Origin: an uncultured Clostridia bacterium
Lineage (GTDB): Bacteria > Bacillota > Clostridia > Oscillospirales > CAG-272
DNA: 37,971 nucleotides
Direction: 5' to 3'
Assembly (NCBI GenBank): GCA_944391805.1
Contig: CALXUY010000071.1
Coordinates: 1 to 37,971, forward strand
Part shown: positions 7,085 through 15,295 of the stretch, piece after piece
Layout of the letters: every line of letters begins with the position of its first letter
How positions within the stretch are numbered: position 1 is the first letter of the stretch
Translations under genes and position numbers: made by a program
Notes under the pieces: generated by a model
Seen by the model: the letters and a program-made list of their open reading frames with translations, nothing else
Database searches by the model: none
Told to the model about the DNA's origin: nothing

Positions 7085-8865
7085 TGCGTCATCCTCTGTT
7101 CGGTTGAAAAATGATATTCGGTCACTTCGTCCAGCGAATCGTAGCTCATGGGCAGCAGCTTGCAGGGGCCGTCGGCGACAAACACATGGTCCAGCCCCAC
7201 CATATCCACCAGATATTTGTTGGGCGTGCGGATCCATTTATCGCTGTTTCGGATGTCAAAGGCGGCCTGCGAGGTGGTCCACATGGCAACCGACGGGGAA
7301 ACCGCATCAAAGAGCGCCTTGGTGCCGCCGCTGTAGCCGTGGTGATTGACCTGCAGAATGTCGCAGTGCAGCGCCGTGCCGTACATATTCACCAGAACGC
7401 TGCTGGCGGTCGCCTCGCAGTCGCCGGTAAACAGCACGGTTTTGCCGTTGGCCGTCATACGCATGACGGTGCTGGAATCATTGAGATACGGAAGAACGCT
7501 CGGATAGAAGTTTTCATGCGTGTACATCACCTCAAACGTGGCGTTGCAGAAGGTGAAGCTCTGGCCGGTGTGGGGCTTGATGAGCTTGGGAGAGCCGCCC
7601 ATCTGGCGCATCAGGCTCGGCAGAGAGGAGGTCAGAAAGGCGTCGTACTGCCCCTCGGCAACCATCGTGGAGGAGGCCGCGTTTGCCATCACATACTCCA
7701 CGGTCACGTCCTTGCCGTGCCGCGGAACAAACTCCTTGATGCACCCGTAGTGGTCGCCGTGGGAATGGGTCAGAATCCACGCGGCAATCACAATTTCGCC
7801 GTCGGCGCGCTGATTGTTGTCGTTCAGATACTGCCAGAGCCGCTCGGCGTCCTGGGCATACCCGCCGTCAAAAATCACATAGCGGCCGTCCTCCAGCGTG
7901 ATGACATAGCTCATGCCGTTGCCGTCGGTCACATCGCGGTGGGAATAGTCCAGCGAGATGATACCCAGTGTGTTTTCGGTCACCTTGGTGCTGCCGTCGT
8001 ATTCCTCGGGGGTGAACAGCACGGTGGCATCCAGCGGGTCGGTGATGATGCTCAGGCTCTGGTTATAGGCAAGATAGGTCAGGTGCACCATACCCTCCTC
8101 GGAGGTGAAGGTGGCAAAGCGGTTCTCGCCGATGCGGTTGGTCTGGTATTTGGCAAAGCCGGCTTCGGCAAGCTGCCGCACATAATCGTCCACATCGCTC
8201 TCGGCCACGTCGGTATAATACATCTGCACGTTGTCGGTTTCCAGATCGAACGCGCCGTGGTAGCTGCCCGCCGCAAAGGCGGGAATGTCGCCGAACCAAT
8301 AGGGCATGGATTTGTTCTCAATATCCGAGAGGCGGAAGGAAATGCTCACCTTGTCGCCATCCACCGAAACCGAATCCTTGAGCAGGTTGTAAAAGACGGT
8401 TGCCGCCTTTTCGGTGGTGCTGTCGGTATGTCCGGCCACCACGATTTTGTTGCCGATCACCGCCACGCCGTATTCCCCGACCTGCCAGGCTTGCAGCGCC
8501 TGCATGGTCTCGGGATAGGCCGAGAGGCCGAACACGATTTCGTAGGCATCCGCGCTGTATTCAAAATCATCGGTGAGCTTGAGCTTGTAGCCCAACAGGC
8601 GTTCAATATCGGTTTGCAGCCGAATGGCGGCGTCCACAATGTTCTCCGTGGCGTCATCAGGGCGTGCAATGGTATAATTGCACACATTGTCCACGGCAAA
8701 TTCAATCAGGCGGTCCTCCTCCGGCGCGGCTCCGCCGGTGGTTTCGGCAGCCGGCGCGCTGCTCTGCTCCGGGGGAGCTCCGTCATCCCCACCGCAGGCG
8801 GCCGCCGACACCGCAAGGAGCAGAACCAGCAGCCCGGCCGCCATCCGTAACAATATTTTTTTCAT
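7081..8865 (-). CDS. Lipoprotein with GH20b-like domain and ComEC-like metallo-beta-lactamase domain
   Basis: A 594-residue exported lipoprotein. The signal peptide ends in the lipobox AAAC with Cys24, followed by a Ser/Pro/Glu linker. Residues about 52-170 form a small alpha/beta domain (YTIARPDD, IERLLGYKL, YEIVFGLS, VAVIGNKIVVAG) of the kind found N-terminal to GH20/GH67-type carbohydrate-active enzymes. Two such domains also occur in the lipoprotein at 20355-22358. The rest is a metallo-beta-lactamase fold with HSHGDH (367-372), LFTGDCEA and NHHGYSGG, all metal ligands intact. Standalone exported domains of this type resemble the ComEC extracellular hydrolase, so an extracellular nuclease or phosphodiesterase is plausible but not shown. 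A GAGGT site precedes the ATG. It sits between the 40-residue gene and its own paralogue. Confidence 0.88.
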   Translation of the reverse strand: MKKILLRMAAGLLVLLLAVSAAACGGDDGAPPEQSSAPAAETTGGAAPEEDRLIEFAVDNVCNYTIARPDDATENIVDAAIRLQTDIERLLGYKLKLTDDFEYSADAYEIVFGLSAYPETMQALQAWQVGEYGVAVIGNKIVVAGHTDSTTEKAATVFYNLLKDSVSVDGDKVSISFRLSDIENKSMPYWFGDIPAFAAGSYHGAFDLETDNVQMYYTDVAESDVDDYVRQLAEAGFAKYQTNRIGENRFATFTSEEGMVHLTYLAYNQSLSIITDPLDATVLFTPEEYDGSTKVTENTLGIISLDYSHRDVTDGNGMSYVITLEDGRYVIFDGGYAQDAERLWQYLNDNNQRADGEIVIAAWILTHSHGDHYGCIKEFVPRHGKDVTVEYVMANAASSTMVAEGQYDAFLTSSLPSLMRQMGGSPKLIKPHTGQSFTFCNATFEVMYTHENFYPSVLPYLNDSSTVMRMTANGKTVLFTGDCEATASSVLVNMYGTALHCDILQVNHHGYSGGTKALFDAVSPSVAMWTTSQAAFDIRNSDKWIRTPNKYLVDMVGLDHVFVADGPCKLLPMSYDSLDEVTEYHFSTEQRMTQ

Positions 8866-8934
8866 GCTATGACCTCATTTTTTGCAATGGGCCGGGAGAA
8901 CGGACGCTGCCGCCCGTTCCCCGCCCTTACCGGC

Positions 8935-9057
8935 TCACAGATCCCACACTCTGTCAAGCCCGTACGGATCGTCGATTTCGTTTGACGTGCGGATCAGATC
9001 GGCCGCATCGGGACAAAACAACAGCAGCTCCGGCGTTTCATACACAAACCGTTTCAT
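8935..9057 (-). CDS. 40-residue acidic peptide
   Basis: A short frame begins with an ATG at 9057, has a near-ideal GAAGGAGGAA ribosome binding site, and starts 13 bases after the stop of the 778-residue secreted protein. It reads MKRFVYETPELLLFCPDAAD, then a Ser/Asn/Asp-rich part, and ends in VWDL. The layout of a basic start, Tyr-x-x-Pro-Glu-Leu, a hydrophobic strand with Asp-Leu-Ile, and an acidic tail resembles small uncharacterised proteins that are common beside secreted and lipoprotein genes in gut Clostridia. The resemblance to leader peptides of modified peptides is only superficial: no maturation enzyme lies nearby. A small GC-rich hairpin (about 8891-8923) lies between it and the next gene. 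Confidence 0.7.
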   Translation of the reverse strand: MKRFVYETPELLLFCPDAADLIRTSNEIDDPYGLDRVWDL

Positions 9058-9070
9058 GGGTATTCCTCCT

Positions 9071-11407
9071 TCAGTTCTGGGGCAGGAAGCCGGCAATGAC
9101 CTCCTTCTGCGCATCGGTCAGGCCGCTTTCGGGATCGTCGAGCGCGGCCTGCGCCACCTCCTGCACATTCCGCGCATGCAGCGCCTCATCGTACCAGCCG
9201 TAAACCGTGACGGCGGTGCCGTCGGACAGTGTCGCCGTCAGATACCCGACGGCCGAGAAATCCAGCGCATAGTTTTCGGTCAGAATGTCCGCAACCGAGC
9301 CGGAAAAGATGTACGCGGTGTCGGTCTGCCCGAACCACGCGCCGGCCGTAGCCCCCACGTCGAGATAGCCGCCGTCACTGAAATTCCCGGCGTCCAGCGC
9401 TTCCTTGGTGAAGGCCTCCAGTTCCTGCACGCGCTGGGTCGGCGTGATCAGGGTTCCGATTGCGACGGATTGGATGCTGCCGCCCACCATCGCGCTGATA
9501 TAGTCGAAATCCGCCTTGTTCACGGCTGTCTGCCAGCGCATTCCGGTCGGCTCCGCCGTGCGGATGCCGGCCCCCTCCAGCGTGATCAGCTCGATCTTGG
9601 TCACATCGATGTCGGACATGGCTGTAACCTTGGCGTCGTCGCCGGTCAGAATTGCGGTCTCGCCGTCCACCAGCGCCTCGCCGAACAGCAGCAGATCGCC
9701 GCCGCTGAGCGCATCGGTCAGCAGATACTCCTCGCCGAGATAAGCGGCCGCGCTGCTGACGCCGTTGACCTTCACGTCAAAGCTGTGCTTCTGGGAGTCG
9801 TACAGCACGCCGGGGGTTTGCGCCTCGCTTCCCTTCTCAATGGCCATGCCGAGGCGGGCATAGGTGTTTTCGGCATAGGCGTATTCAATCGAGGTATAGG
9901 GCGCGTTGGTGGGGTCATAGTTCTGGGTGAACGTGTATCCGTTGTAGCTGGTCTGCCCGCTCCCGCCGACCTGCCACACATAGGAGATGAAATTCCCATA
10001 CATGTTGTCGATGTTCTGGGCGGTGGCGGTGTAGTCGAAATCGGCATAGCCCAGCGCATAGAGGTAGGGGCCTCCGCCGTTGCCGAGCGAGAAATTGTAA
10101 TCGTTGTAGCAGTAAAAGGCCTTCTGGCTCTCCGGGAGGTTCAGTGCCGCGCGAAAATCCTCCAGATTTTTATTTACACCGACCTTGGTAGCGGTCTCGT
10201 CATACAGATTGTTGGTGGCGTTATAGAGCAGCACCACCTCACCCGGGGCAAACCAGCCCTCCTCGTACGAGGGGTTGGTCAGGGTTGCCGTATTGGCCGG
10301 ATTTTGCGGAGAGGTGAAGGTGGTGGTATCGGGCAGAATTTTGCAGACGTTGGAGGCCGACATCGCGGTGTTGGCAGCGTCCAGCTTCGAGTCGCGCACG
10401 ATGCAGTAATCGAAGATGTTCAGCTCGCGGTCGGAGTTATTGTAAACCTCGATGTACTCGGCCCAATAGGAATCGGTATCGCCGCGGTAGCCGCCCGGGG
10501 AAAGCTCGGTGATGAGCACCTCCGGCCCGGCAATTTCCTCGGTGTAAATTTTGATGTTGTCGTAGGTCACGTCGATGCCCGGCATCATGCGGATGAGGAC
10601 ATCCTCACCCACACAGGCGTCGTAGAGGGTGTTCCGCCACGCTTCCTCGGATTTGGAGGAGCTGACGCACTTGCCGTTGATATAGTAATCCACACCGTTG
10701 ACCGGGTCAATGACCACCTTGAAGGTATCGGTGGAGTTAAAGGTGGTGCGGAAATAATTTCCGGTGGTCTGCTTTACACCCACCTTGTTATCCAGAAAAT
10801 AATAGCCATACCTGAAATCCTCGTTGTCCTCCTTAAAGTCGGTCCGGTACGAGGTAAAGCCCGTGTTTTCGGGGCGGGACTGATCCACAAGCCACTCCCA
10901 TGCGTTTTCGTAGCGCAGCTGGCTCCATGTAAAGCCCTCAAGGGTGGAGGTCGGCTCCACCGCGTTGCCGCCGTTCTGCACGCGCAGCGTGGAATAAAAC
11001 TGCTGGCAGGTCTCGGACTCGTTGTAGGTCTTTTCAAACTCCAGCACGATCCGGCTGCCGACCAGCTCGGGGAAACGGCCGATGCGCATACTGTACTGGG
11101 CATTCATGGTGCCGGGCTTGTCGGGGTTTTCAAACGGATTGAACATGCGGAGCTTGCCGTCCTCGGTGATTTCAAAGACACTGCCGGGAGTGGCGCTTTC
11201 CTCCACGCCGGCCCAGCCGAGCAGGGTGTTCAGCTCGTCGGCCGTGTAGGTGCCGGCCTCATATGCCGAAAAATCGGATTCGTACAGAATCGTTTTCCCG
11301 TCGGATGCCGCGGCAGGCTCCTCGGCAACGGCGCCAAGCGGCAGCAGAACCGCCAGCCCCATGCAGAGAGAGAGCACAAGCAGGAGTGACAACATGCGTT
11401 TTTTCAT
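9071..11407 (-). CDS. Secreted lamin-tail-domain protein
   Basis: A 778-residue exported protein with a Sec signal peptide (MKKRMLSLLLVLSL ... AVAEE, cleavage near 28). Residues about 40-290 form a jelly-roll or LamG-like region, judged from beta-rich stretches and the YYINGKCV hairpin. Residues about 295-500 carry a lamin-tail-domain signature (VLITELSPGGYRGD ... WAEYIEVYNNSDRELNIFDY ... FAPGEVVLLY). The C-terminal about 170 residues contain the GMRWQTAVNKADFDYI ... IGTLITPTQ motif that recurs in secreted proteins of gut Clostridia. No sortase motif or membrane anchor is seen, so it is released or held non-covalently. Bacterial lamin-tail domains are known to accompany secreted nucleases and metallo-beta-lactamase-fold proteins, which fits its operon partners. 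AAAGGAAACACAA precedes the ATG. A GC-rich hairpin (about 11504-11535) lies in the 159-base gap upstream. Confidence 0.82.
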   Translation of the reverse strand: MKKRMLSLLLVLSLCMGLAVLLPLGAVAEEPAAASDGKTILYESDFSAYEAGTYTADELNTLLGWAGVEESATPGSVFEITEDGKLRMFNPFENPDKPGTMNAQYSMRIGRFPELVGSRIVLEFEKTYNESETCQQFYSTLRVQNGGNAVEPTSTLEGFTWSQLRYENAWEWLVDQSRPENTGFTSYRTDFKEDNEDFRYGYYFLDNKVGVKQTTGNYFRTTFNSTDTFKVVIDPVNGVDYYINGKCVSSSKSEEAWRNTLYDACVGEDVLIRMMPGIDVTYDNIKIYTEEIAGPEVLITELSPGGYRGDTDSYWAEYIEVYNNSDRELNIFDYCIVRDSKLDAANTAMSASNVCKILPDTTTFTSPQNPANTATLTNPSYEEGWFAPGEVVLLYNATNNLYDETATKVGVNKNLEDFRAALNLPESQKAFYCYNDYNFSLGNGGGPYLYALGYADFDYTATAQNIDNMYGNFISYVWQVGGSGQTSYNGYTFTQNYDPTNAPYTSIEYAYAENTYARLGMAIEKGSEAQTPGVLYDSQKHSFDVKVNGVSSAAAYLGEEYLLTDALSGGDLLLFGEALVDGETAILTGDDAKVTAMSDIDVTKIELITLEGAGIRTAEPTGMRWQTAVNKADFDYISAMVGGSIQSVAIGTLITPTQRVQELEAFTKEALDAGNFSDGGYLDVGATAGAWFGQTDTAYIFSGSVADILTENYALDFSAVGYLTATLSDGTAVTVYGWYDEALHARNVQEVAQAALDDPESGLTDAQKEVIAGFLPQN

Positions 11408-11566
11408 TTGTGTTTCCTTTCTTCCCTTCAGAGGATGTTGATATGTTTACGCCGCGTCCGGCGTGGGGCACATGGGAGATCCGGAGCGGGGCCGGGCGGC
11501 ACGGCGCTCCGTTCGGAACCGGAGCGGCCGCCTGCCGCACACCGGCGCCGAGCTGCCGGACAACGC

Positions 11567-13051
11567 TCATTCGTAGAGCTTGGCGATGAACTCGCGCAGC
11601 TTGGCGTCGCTGGAGATCGCGCCCTGCTGAATTTCGGTGAGCATCTGATTCCTCTCCGCATACCGGATATTGTTGCGCAGAACGTGCACCGGGTCGCCCA
11701 TCGGATAGGAATAGATATATCCGAAATCGAAAAAGGTGTGATCGATGATGAAATCGAACATTCTGGCCTTCGGTTCGGTTTTGAGGTAGCGCACCTTGTA
11801 GGTTCGCTCGTAGAGTGCGGGGCGCAGCTCGGTGTAGGACACGTAGCCCATCAGCTCCATGACCGCGCTGACCGTATCGGTGTTGAGCACATTGATCGGA
11901 ACCGAAAGGGTGGAATACTCGTCGTGCGCGGTGACAAGGTAGTCCTCCTGCAGCTCATCCCACTTTGGCAGCGGAATCACCGCATATTCAAACTTCAGAT
12001 TTTTGAAGTCGGTGGTTCCGGCGTACTGCAGCAGATTGATGTGGAAAATCGCATTGCCCTCTACAAAAGCCGAAACCGTTTGCGCCTGTGCCTCGTCGGC
12101 ATAGGCGCTGTCGTCAAACTGATACAGATTGCGCAGTGCAGTGGCAATGCTGATGGTGCGGTCGGTGTTGAAGCTGACCTCGGGCACATCGCGGCTGTTT
12201 CGCTGCACAATGTCCACGCCCAGCGAGGCAATGAAGCCGTCGATGGAGGTCGAATTGCAGGGCATGGTCACACCCCACATCCCGCTCGATTCCCCCGCGC
12301 CCGCTTCATGTACGCACTCGAGAAAATACTCGTAGGTCCATTCCCCGCTATGCACCACCTCCAGGAAATCCACATCCGGGAAAAGCGTGGAGGTCAGATT
12401 CATGTTGTAAAACAGAATCTCCAGCCGGTTGATGGCCGAAATGGTGACGTCCCCCTCAATGAAATAGAGCTTGTCGTTCATCACCGCCTGCTCGACGTAA
12501 TTGCTGTTCCACCAAACCTTATCCAGGTTCAGATAGTTTTCCTTCACCGGGTTCAGCTCCAGCAGGTTGTGGTAAACTCCCTCCACCGCCAGCGCCGCGC
12601 AGAAATAGGCGTAATTGGCGACGATCTGATACTCCGCCGTATCCGCCAATGCCGATTGGGTGATGGCGGAGCGGTAGGTTGCAAAGGTTTGATTGGTTCC
12701 CTCGGCCGTGTGGAACTCCAGAGTGACGCCAAGCGTAGCCTCCACGGTTTTGTTCCGGTCATAAATCGTGTCGTTGATCAGCTCGCCGGTGTATTTCTCG
12801 GCATACATCTCGTCGGCCACATGGCTCCGCTGCAGAATATGGATGGTTTCGTCAAAATTCAGGCCGTCCGGCAGCTCCAGCGTCTCGGCCGGGTTCTGGG
12901 TTTCCTCCGGCTGCTCCTGCGAGCCCCCTCCTCCGGAGGAAGCCGGCGGCGGTGTGGTGTCACCGTCCGGGGACGCATCCTTTTTTCCGCAGGCCGAAAA
13001 ACAGCCAAGCAGCACCAGAACTATCAACAAAAATGAAATTCTTTTTTGCAT
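11567..13051 (-). CDS. Orphan extracellular solute-binding lipoprotein
   Basis: A 494-residue family-1-type solute-binding lipoprotein, first gene of operon 1. The lipobox FSAC places the lipidated Cys at 21, followed by a Pro/Gly/Glu linker. The mature part follows the layout of large sugar-type binding proteins: INDTIYDRNKTVEATLGVTLEF near the N-terminus, IPLPKWDELQEDY near residue 360, and a C-terminal helical lobe. The protein at 17686-19209 has the same landmarks (FDRNNAVQDRLNVYFDI, IVPLPKYDSQQDAY). No permease or ATPase gene accompanies it, so it must serve a transporter elsewhere or act as a surface receptor. AAAGGAGG lies about 14 bases before the ATG, slightly distant. The ligand is unknown. 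Confidence 0.88.
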   Translation of the reverse strand: MQKRISFLLIVLVLLGCFSACGKKDASPDGDTTPPPASSGGGGSQEQPEETQNPAETLELPDGLNFDETIHILQRSHVADEMYAEKYTGELINDTIYDRNKTVEATLGVTLEFHTAEGTNQTFATYRSAITQSALADTAEYQIVANYAYFCAALAVEGVYHNLLELNPVKENYLNLDKVWWNSNYVEQAVMNDKLYFIEGDVTISAINRLEILFYNMNLTSTLFPDVDFLEVVHSGEWTYEYFLECVHEAGAGESSGMWGVTMPCNSTSIDGFIASLGVDIVQRNSRDVPEVSFNTDRTISIATALRNLYQFDDSAYADEAQAQTVSAFVEGNAIFHINLLQYAGTTDFKNLKFEYAVIPLPKWDELQEDYLVTAHDEYSTLSVPINVLNTDTVSAVMELMGYVSYTELRPALYERTYKVRYLKTEPKARMFDFIIDHTFFDFGYIYSYPMGDPVHVLRNNIRYAERNQMLTEIQQGAISSDAKLREFIAKLYE

Positions 13052-13081
13052 ACGTTTCGTAGAACCCTCCTTTTTTCATGG

Positions 13082-13104
13082 TGAGATAATTATATCAAAT
13101 TATA
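13082..13104 (-). promoter_or_regulatory. Operon 1 promoter core, shared with operon 2
   Basis: The minus strand reads ATATAATTATCTCA (13095-13082), with the -10 box TATAAT at 13094-13089 and a second TATAAT at 13104-13099. The identical 14-mer lies in front of operon 2 at 22395-22382. A good -35 box is missing: the expected place (13112-13117) is a T-run inside one arm of an inverted repeat, which suggests activator dependence. Confidence 0.65.
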
Positions 13105-13112
13105 CCGAACAA

Positions 13113-13181
13113 AAAAATCATGAAATGTCGCAGAAAAATGATAAATGACTCACTTTTCCGCTTACCTATTTCATGATTTTT
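13113..13181. promoter_or_regulatory. Perfect 14-bp inverted repeat, candidate AraC operator
   Basis: AAAAATCATGAAAT (13113-13126) and its exact complement ATTTCATGATTTTT (13168-13181) are separated by 41 bases. The near arm overlaps the expected -35 position of the operon 1 promoter. The AraC gene at 13230-14195 ends 48 bases upstream. The pairing of AraC gene and operator is inferred from position. Confidence 0.6.
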
Positions 13182-13229
13182 ATGGATATTGTATTATATA
13201 ACAAAAACATATGCTTGTTTTTGTGCATT

Positions 13230-14195
13230 TTAACTATTCATACGTTCAGACAAATACTCTCTCGGCGTGCTCCCGGTATGCTTTTTGAAAAACGAATAGA
13301 AGTAGATTTCATTTTCAAAGCCGCAGCGCTCGGAAATCTGCCTCACCGTGAGCTTGCTGGTGCTGAGCAGGTGCTTGGAGAGATTCAGCCGCGAGAGCGT
13401 GATGAAATCCCGAACGCTCATGCCGGTGTAGACGCGGAAATCCCGGTTGAGCTTATCCCGGCTGACAAAAAAGGCTTTTGCCAGCTCCTCGGTTTTCAGA
13501 TTCTCGCCAAGGTGATCCGATATATATTGAATGACCTCCAGAATATAATTGCGCTTGCGCACCGAAAGATAGGTTTGCTCGCCGGACAGCTCCCGGAGCA
13601 GCTCCAGCAGAATGCCAAAGGCCAGCTTTTGCGGAAGATTGGCAACACAGTCGGCCGGCGCGCCCGGATCCCTGAGGCGGCGGATAAGGTGAACAACGCA
13701 GGAAAAGCGCTCCTCCATGCCGCTCAGATTGAAAAAGCGGGCGTTCGCTCCCCCGGTGAGCGATTCGAGCCTAGGCAGCGATGGGGACATTCCGTGAAAA
13801 TACTCCTCCCCCACATAAAACGCCCCCCAAAACCGGTCAATGCTTGCCGTGCCGGAGGCGGAGCAGCGGTCCACACAGCCAAAGGGGCAGGCCGTGCCCG
13901 GAATCCACGGCTCCCCCGGCAGCGCGCCCGGATGAGCTTCCGCCCTCCCGCCGCCATTGGCCGGCAGCCTCTCATAATAGGTAAAGTGACGGCAGAAGGG
14001 CGCCAGAATGGCAATCATCGGGAAATCTGTGCGCACGGTCTGGTCATCGACCAGTGTTTCGGCCACGATACCGGACGGAATATACAGCACCTCATAGGAG
14101 GGGTGCATATGAAACAGGGATTTGTCCCGGCTGCGATAACAGACCTGCCCGAACTGAATCACCAGATCCGAGCCGTAATTTTCAAAGCATTCCAT
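13230..14195 (-). CDS. AraC-family regulator, likely controller of operon 1
   Basis: A 321-residue regulator. A cupin-like sensor half contains FHMHPSYEVLYIPSG (about 30-45), with His residues typical of the family. The C-terminal 100 residues hold two helix-turn-helix motifs (LKTEELAKAFFVSRDKLNRDF and VRQISERCGFENEIYFYSFFK) and the closing TGSTPREYL signature. I start it at the ATG at 14195, which has GGGGAG six bases upstream; a longer frame begins 26 residues earlier without a comparable site. It has its own promoter at 14295-14322 and sits immediately upstream of operon 1 on the same strand, with an inverted-repeat operator in between. The usual role of such regulators is ligand-dependent activation; the ligand here may be what the adjacent solute-binding protein binds. 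Confidence 0.92.
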   Translation of the reverse strand: MECFENYGSDLVIQFGQVCYRSRDKSLFHMHPSYEVLYIPSGIVAETLVDDQTVRTDFPMIAILAPFCRHFTYYERLPANGGGRAEAHPGALPGEPWIPGTACPFGCVDRCSASGTASIDRFWGAFYVGEEYFHGMSPSLPRLESLTGGANARFFNLSGMEERFSCVVHLIRRLRDPGAPADCVANLPQKLAFGILLELLRELSGEQTYLSVRKRNYILEVIQYISDHLGENLKTEELAKAFFVSRDKLNRDFRVYTGMSVRDFITLSRLNLSKHLLSTSKLTVRQISERCGFENEIYFYSFFKKHTGSTPREYLSERMNS

Positions 14196-14294
14196 CCTGA
14201 TCTCCCCCCGCTTCCGCATGTCCGCACATCCGAGGCAGCCCCGATGCTCTGCTGCAGAACCTTTTGCTTCCATGCCTGTTTTAGTTCATTTTTT

Positions 14295-14322
14295 ATCATA
14301 ACACAAAATACCGCAATGTCAA
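14295..14322 (-). promoter_or_regulatory. Promoter of the 321-residue AraC gene
   Basis: On the minus strand, TTGACA (14322-14317) and TATGAT (14300-14295) are spaced by 16 bases, about 100 bases before the ATG at 14195. Confidence 0.7.
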
Positions 14323-14456
14323 GTACTTTTTGGAAATTGCTTTTACAAAAATACCAGATGCGGGAGGCCCTCTGCCCAGAGGGTCCCCTCTCTGTGCCAA
14401 TGTCACGGCATGCGCTTTTCCCCGTCAAAGCCGCAATTCCCCACGCACGTTTTTTC

Positions 14457-14485
14457 TTGACAAACCGGCCGGAACGTGGTATGCT
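14457..14485 (+). promoter_or_regulatory. Promoter of the Imm-5-like gene
   Basis: TTGACA (14457-14462) and TATGCT (14480-14485) are spaced by 17 bases, 29 bases before the ATG at 14515. Between this and the AraC promoter lies a small hairpin (GGCCCTCTGCCCAGAGGGTCC, near 14370-14390, slightly imperfect) of unknown role. Confidence 0.7.
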
Positions 14486-14514
14486 GTTATAGATTTGGAA
14501 AGGAGACTGGAAAC

Positions 14515-15066
14515 ATGGATTGGTTGGATGAAGTTTCGGAACGGGAGCATCGGGGAAATCAGATATTGTTCCGCAAAGACAGCATACTGCTGCAGGAGCT
14601 GAACAAATGCCTCCGGGAGCAAAACCACCGGACGGTGGTGCTGTGGGCCATGGCGCTTGCCGAGGAAGCCGTGCGCCGACTCGAAGAGGAGCGCCCGGAG
14701 GAAGCGCGGCCCCGCCTTGCATTGGAGGCAGCCCGCCAATGGGCGGCAGGAAAAATCAAAATGCCAAGGGCGCAGCGCTGCATTTTGGACTGTCACGCCG
14801 CAGCCAAAGCAATGCCAACCGCCGCCGGGGCAGCGCTCTGCCACGCGGTGGGACAGGCCTGCGGAACCGTACACACGCCCGGACATGCGATCGGGTTTCC
14901 GATGTATGAGCTGACAGCCATCGTTCGTGTGTGCGGCGTGGAACACTGCAGGGAACCTGTGGAAGCAAGAGCGGCGGAATACCTGCAAAGGCTCACGGAT
15001 TGGAGCAGCCGCATCACCCGCGGCGAAGACAGCGGATATGAGTGGGCAGCCTTTCTGCAGCCATAA
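14515..15066 (+). CDS. Imm-5-like putative immunity protein
   Basis: A 183-residue soluble, helical protein. The arrangement of repeated Ala/Trp-rich helices (RTVVLWAMALAEEAVRRLEE, PRLALEAARQWAAGKI, AAAKAMPTAAGAALCHAVGQ, TVHTPGHAIGFPMYELTAI) matches the Imm-5 family (Pfam Imm-5, putative immunity protein). That family was proposed from its presence beside polymorphic toxins and is also found as isolated genes. AAAGGAG precedes the ATG at 14515, and the gene has its own consensus promoter. No toxin gene is visible beside it, so here it is an orphan immunity-like gene or has another function. It is the only plus-strand gene between operons 1 and 2. Confidence 0.78.
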   Translation: MDWLDEVSEREHRGNQILFRKDSILLQELNKCLREQNHRTVVLWAMALAEEAVRRLEEERPEEARPRLALEAARQWAAGKIKMPRAQRCILDCHAAAKAMPTAAGAALCHAVGQACGTVHTPGHAIGFPMYELTAIVRVCGVEHCREPVEARAAEYLQRLTDWSSRITRGEDSGYEWAAFLQP

Positions 15067-15101
15067 CCGACGGTGAACGAAACCTCCGGCAGCATAAACG
15101 C

Positions 15102-15132
15102 AAAAACGGCCTTTCCATTTGAGGAAAGGCCG
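15102..15132 (-). terminator. Intrinsic terminator of operon 2
   Basis: On the minus strand, CGGCCTTTCC and GGAAAGGCCG form a perfect 10-bp stem with a 6-base loop, followed by a T-rich run (complement of 15102-15106). It lies about 165 bases beyond the stop of the sialidase-like gene at 15296. Between 15133 and 15295 there is no gene; an imperfect hairpin near GAACCGCACGGGCGGTTC (15207-15224) resembles palindromic intergenic repeats common in Clostridia. Confidence 0.8.
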
Positions 15133-15295
15133 CTGCTGTAGACATGCCCTATGGGAACCATGAAACGCGGGCAATTTGATCGCATTGAGCCGCTGCCGAT
15201 ATGGTTGAACCGCACGGGCGGTTCATGGATGGCTCCCACGGTGACGCGCCACTGTGGGCGCTCATTCCGGTTTGCCGCAGGTACAGCCTCTGTGC

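Noticed and set aside
7111..11389. Very long plus-strand open frames antisense to the metallo-beta-lactamase and lamin-tail genes
   Set aside because: They lack ribosome binding sites and show the His/Val/Gly/Arg-rich composition typical of antisense GC-rich DNA. The minus-strand frames have signal peptides, motifs and operon spacing.
11408..11566. Frame through the gap between the solute-binding and lamin-tail genes
   Set aside because: It begins inside the GC-rich hairpin, lacks a ribosome binding site and runs into the next gene in the wrong frame.
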